From contig CAZYQI010000042.1 of the NCBI GenBank assembly GCA_964649745.1, forward strand, positions 1 through 24,728: DNA of 24,728 bases, in the 5' to 3' direction. This stretch comes from CAZEHS01 sp964649745 (lineage in GTDB: Bacteria > Bacillota > Clostridia > Peptostreptococcales > Acidaminobacteraceae). Shown piece after piece: positions 24,208 to 24,728 of the stretch; position 1 is the stretch's first letter; every line of letters starts with the position of its first letter. The translations under genes and the position numbers were made by a program. The notes beneath the pieces are model-generated. The model was not told the origin of the DNA and ran no database searches. It saw only the letters and a list, made by a program, of their open reading frames with translations.

Positions 24208-24504
24208 TCACCTCATAAAGGTTGGAGCAACCTTGCAGGGCGTAATTTCAACTCTTTCCCACACATTTCCCAAAATATAGGGCTCCCGCTTCAGCCAAGC
24301 ATCCAGTTCCTCCCTATTCGGATAATCCACCACCAGGAAGGAGCCCACCATCTTTCCTTCATCGTTCAAGAGAGCCGCGCCATAGAGATGCTCTCCCCTT
24401 GCAGCTGCCTCTTCCACACCCTTCAAATGAGCCTCACGGGCCCCAAGCCTTCGCTCCAAAGCTTTTTCGTCATGACCGTCATAACCGGTTACTAAAAACT
24501 GCAT
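24208..24504 (-). CDS. YciI-like (YCII family) protein
   Basis: A 98-residue small cytoplasmic protein of the dimeric ferredoxin-like YCII family, whose biochemical role is mostly unknown. The pattern REAHLKGVEEAAARGEHLYGAALLNDEGKMVGSFLVVDYPNREELDAWLKREPY matches the family: a HL helix, a strand with GAAL, a GS strand, a D-Y strand, then an E-L-x-x-W helix ending in D/E-P-Y. The frame is open to 24579, but the ATG at 24504 with AGGGGG 7 bases upstream gives the standard N-terminus MQFLVTGYDG. It precedes the histidine kinase by 64 bases on the same strand, so they might be co-transcribed. Confidence 0.85.
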   Translation of the reverse strand: MQFLVTGYDGHDEKALERRLGAREAHLKGVEEAAARGEHLYGAALLNDEGKMVGSFLVVDYPNREELDAWLKREPYILGNVWERVEITPCKVAPTFMR

Positions 24505-24603
24505 ACCATTACCCCCTAAATTAGGTATTCCTGCACCATTGACCTCTTTCACGATACTCCGATTCCGTCTCCCAGGCAATAAAATCTAATAAAGAATCGT
24601 TTG

Positions 24604-24630
24604 TTAGCACTCGTGTATTGCGAGTGCTAA
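24604..24630. promoter_or_regulatory. CIRCE operator (HrcA binding site)
   Basis: TTAGCACTC, nine bases, GAGTGCTAA is a perfect match to the CIRCE consensus bound by the heat-shock repressor HrcA. The usual targets are groESL, dnaK or hsp20-type chaperone operons. The most likely target starts beyond the right edge on the plus strand. YciI on the minus strand, whose start lies 100 bases away, is a less likely alternative. Confidence 0.95.
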
Positions 24631-24637
24631 ATTCTCC

Positions 24638-24666
24638 TTGACAGCCCGTTTCCTCAGTCGTATGAT
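24638..24666 (+). promoter_or_regulatory. Consensus sigma-A promoter pointing out of the window
   Basis: TTGACA (24638-24643), a 17-base spacer and TATGAT (24661-24666) make a near-perfect vegetative promoter 7 bases downstream of the CIRCE operator. The next 60 bases show a GGGAT/ATCCC inverted repeat but no start codon with a ribosome site, so the gene lies outside the window. Confidence 0.85.
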
Positions 24667-24728
24667 AGGGATGTAATCCCGTCTTTGACACTTTGAAGAG
24701 AAAAAAAGCTTGTAACCCCTTGCAAACA

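Noticed and set aside
1..24728. CRISPR array, tRNA or rRNA genes
   Set aside because: No regularly spaced direct repeats with unique spacers, and no tRNA cloverleaf or rRNA signature sequences were seen on either strand.

Overview
The window looks like chromosomal DNA from a low-to-mid GC Firmicute of the class Clostridia. The evidence is the gene order of its V-type ATPase operon (the F-I-K-E-C-G-A-B-D order known from Enterococcus hirae), strong Shine-Dalgarno sites with frequent GTG and TTG starts, a cobalamin riboswitch in front of a cbiMNQO cobalt transporter, and a CIRCE heat-shock operator. I cannot place it to genus.

Layout. Bases 1-923 carry no convincing gene. They hold a good rightward terminator (377-415) and two stretches of nested inverted repeats that could be structured RNA or remnants of a repeat. 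An AraC-type regulator (924-1814, minus) is divergent from a DapA with a complete active site (1945-2841, plus), which ends in a terminator. Bases 3044-11600 hold a nine-gene V-type ATPase operon on the plus strand with overlapping, probably translationally coupled genes. Its K ring subunit retains the residues that bind sodium in E. hirae, so a Na+-coupled enzyme is likely. A roughly 230-base imperfect palindrome, flanked by an 11-base direct repeat, follows the operon.

Bases 11915-18703 hold an orphan 150-residue protein and then an envelope-modification group. This group has an MBOAT O-acyltransferase, an overlapping SGNH-type partner protein, and a secreted wall hydrolase that fuses a GHL10 (DigH/YngK-like) domain to a zinc amidase. 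The SGNH protein carries a C-terminal ILEI/FAM3-like domain whose two halves appear in swapped order. A 15-16 bp bidirectional terminator separates this block from the convergent cobalt genes.

Bases 18778-22103 (minus) hold cbiM-cbiN-cbiQ-cbiO under a sigma-A-type promoter and a cobalamin riboswitch with a terminator hairpin. A repeat-like element sits between cbiQ and cbiO. Upstream, also on minus, are a soluble hybrid histidine kinase with two PAS domains (22110-24143) and a YciI-like protein (24208-24504). The right edge has a perfect CIRCE operator and a consensus promoter pointing out of the window, presumably toward a chaperone gene that is not visible.

The most unusual items are the permuted ILEI-like domain on the SGNH protein, the GHL10-amidase fusion, the large palindrome after ntpD, the repeat inside the cobalt operon, and a CIRCE that lies upstream of the -35 box rather than downstream of the promoter.
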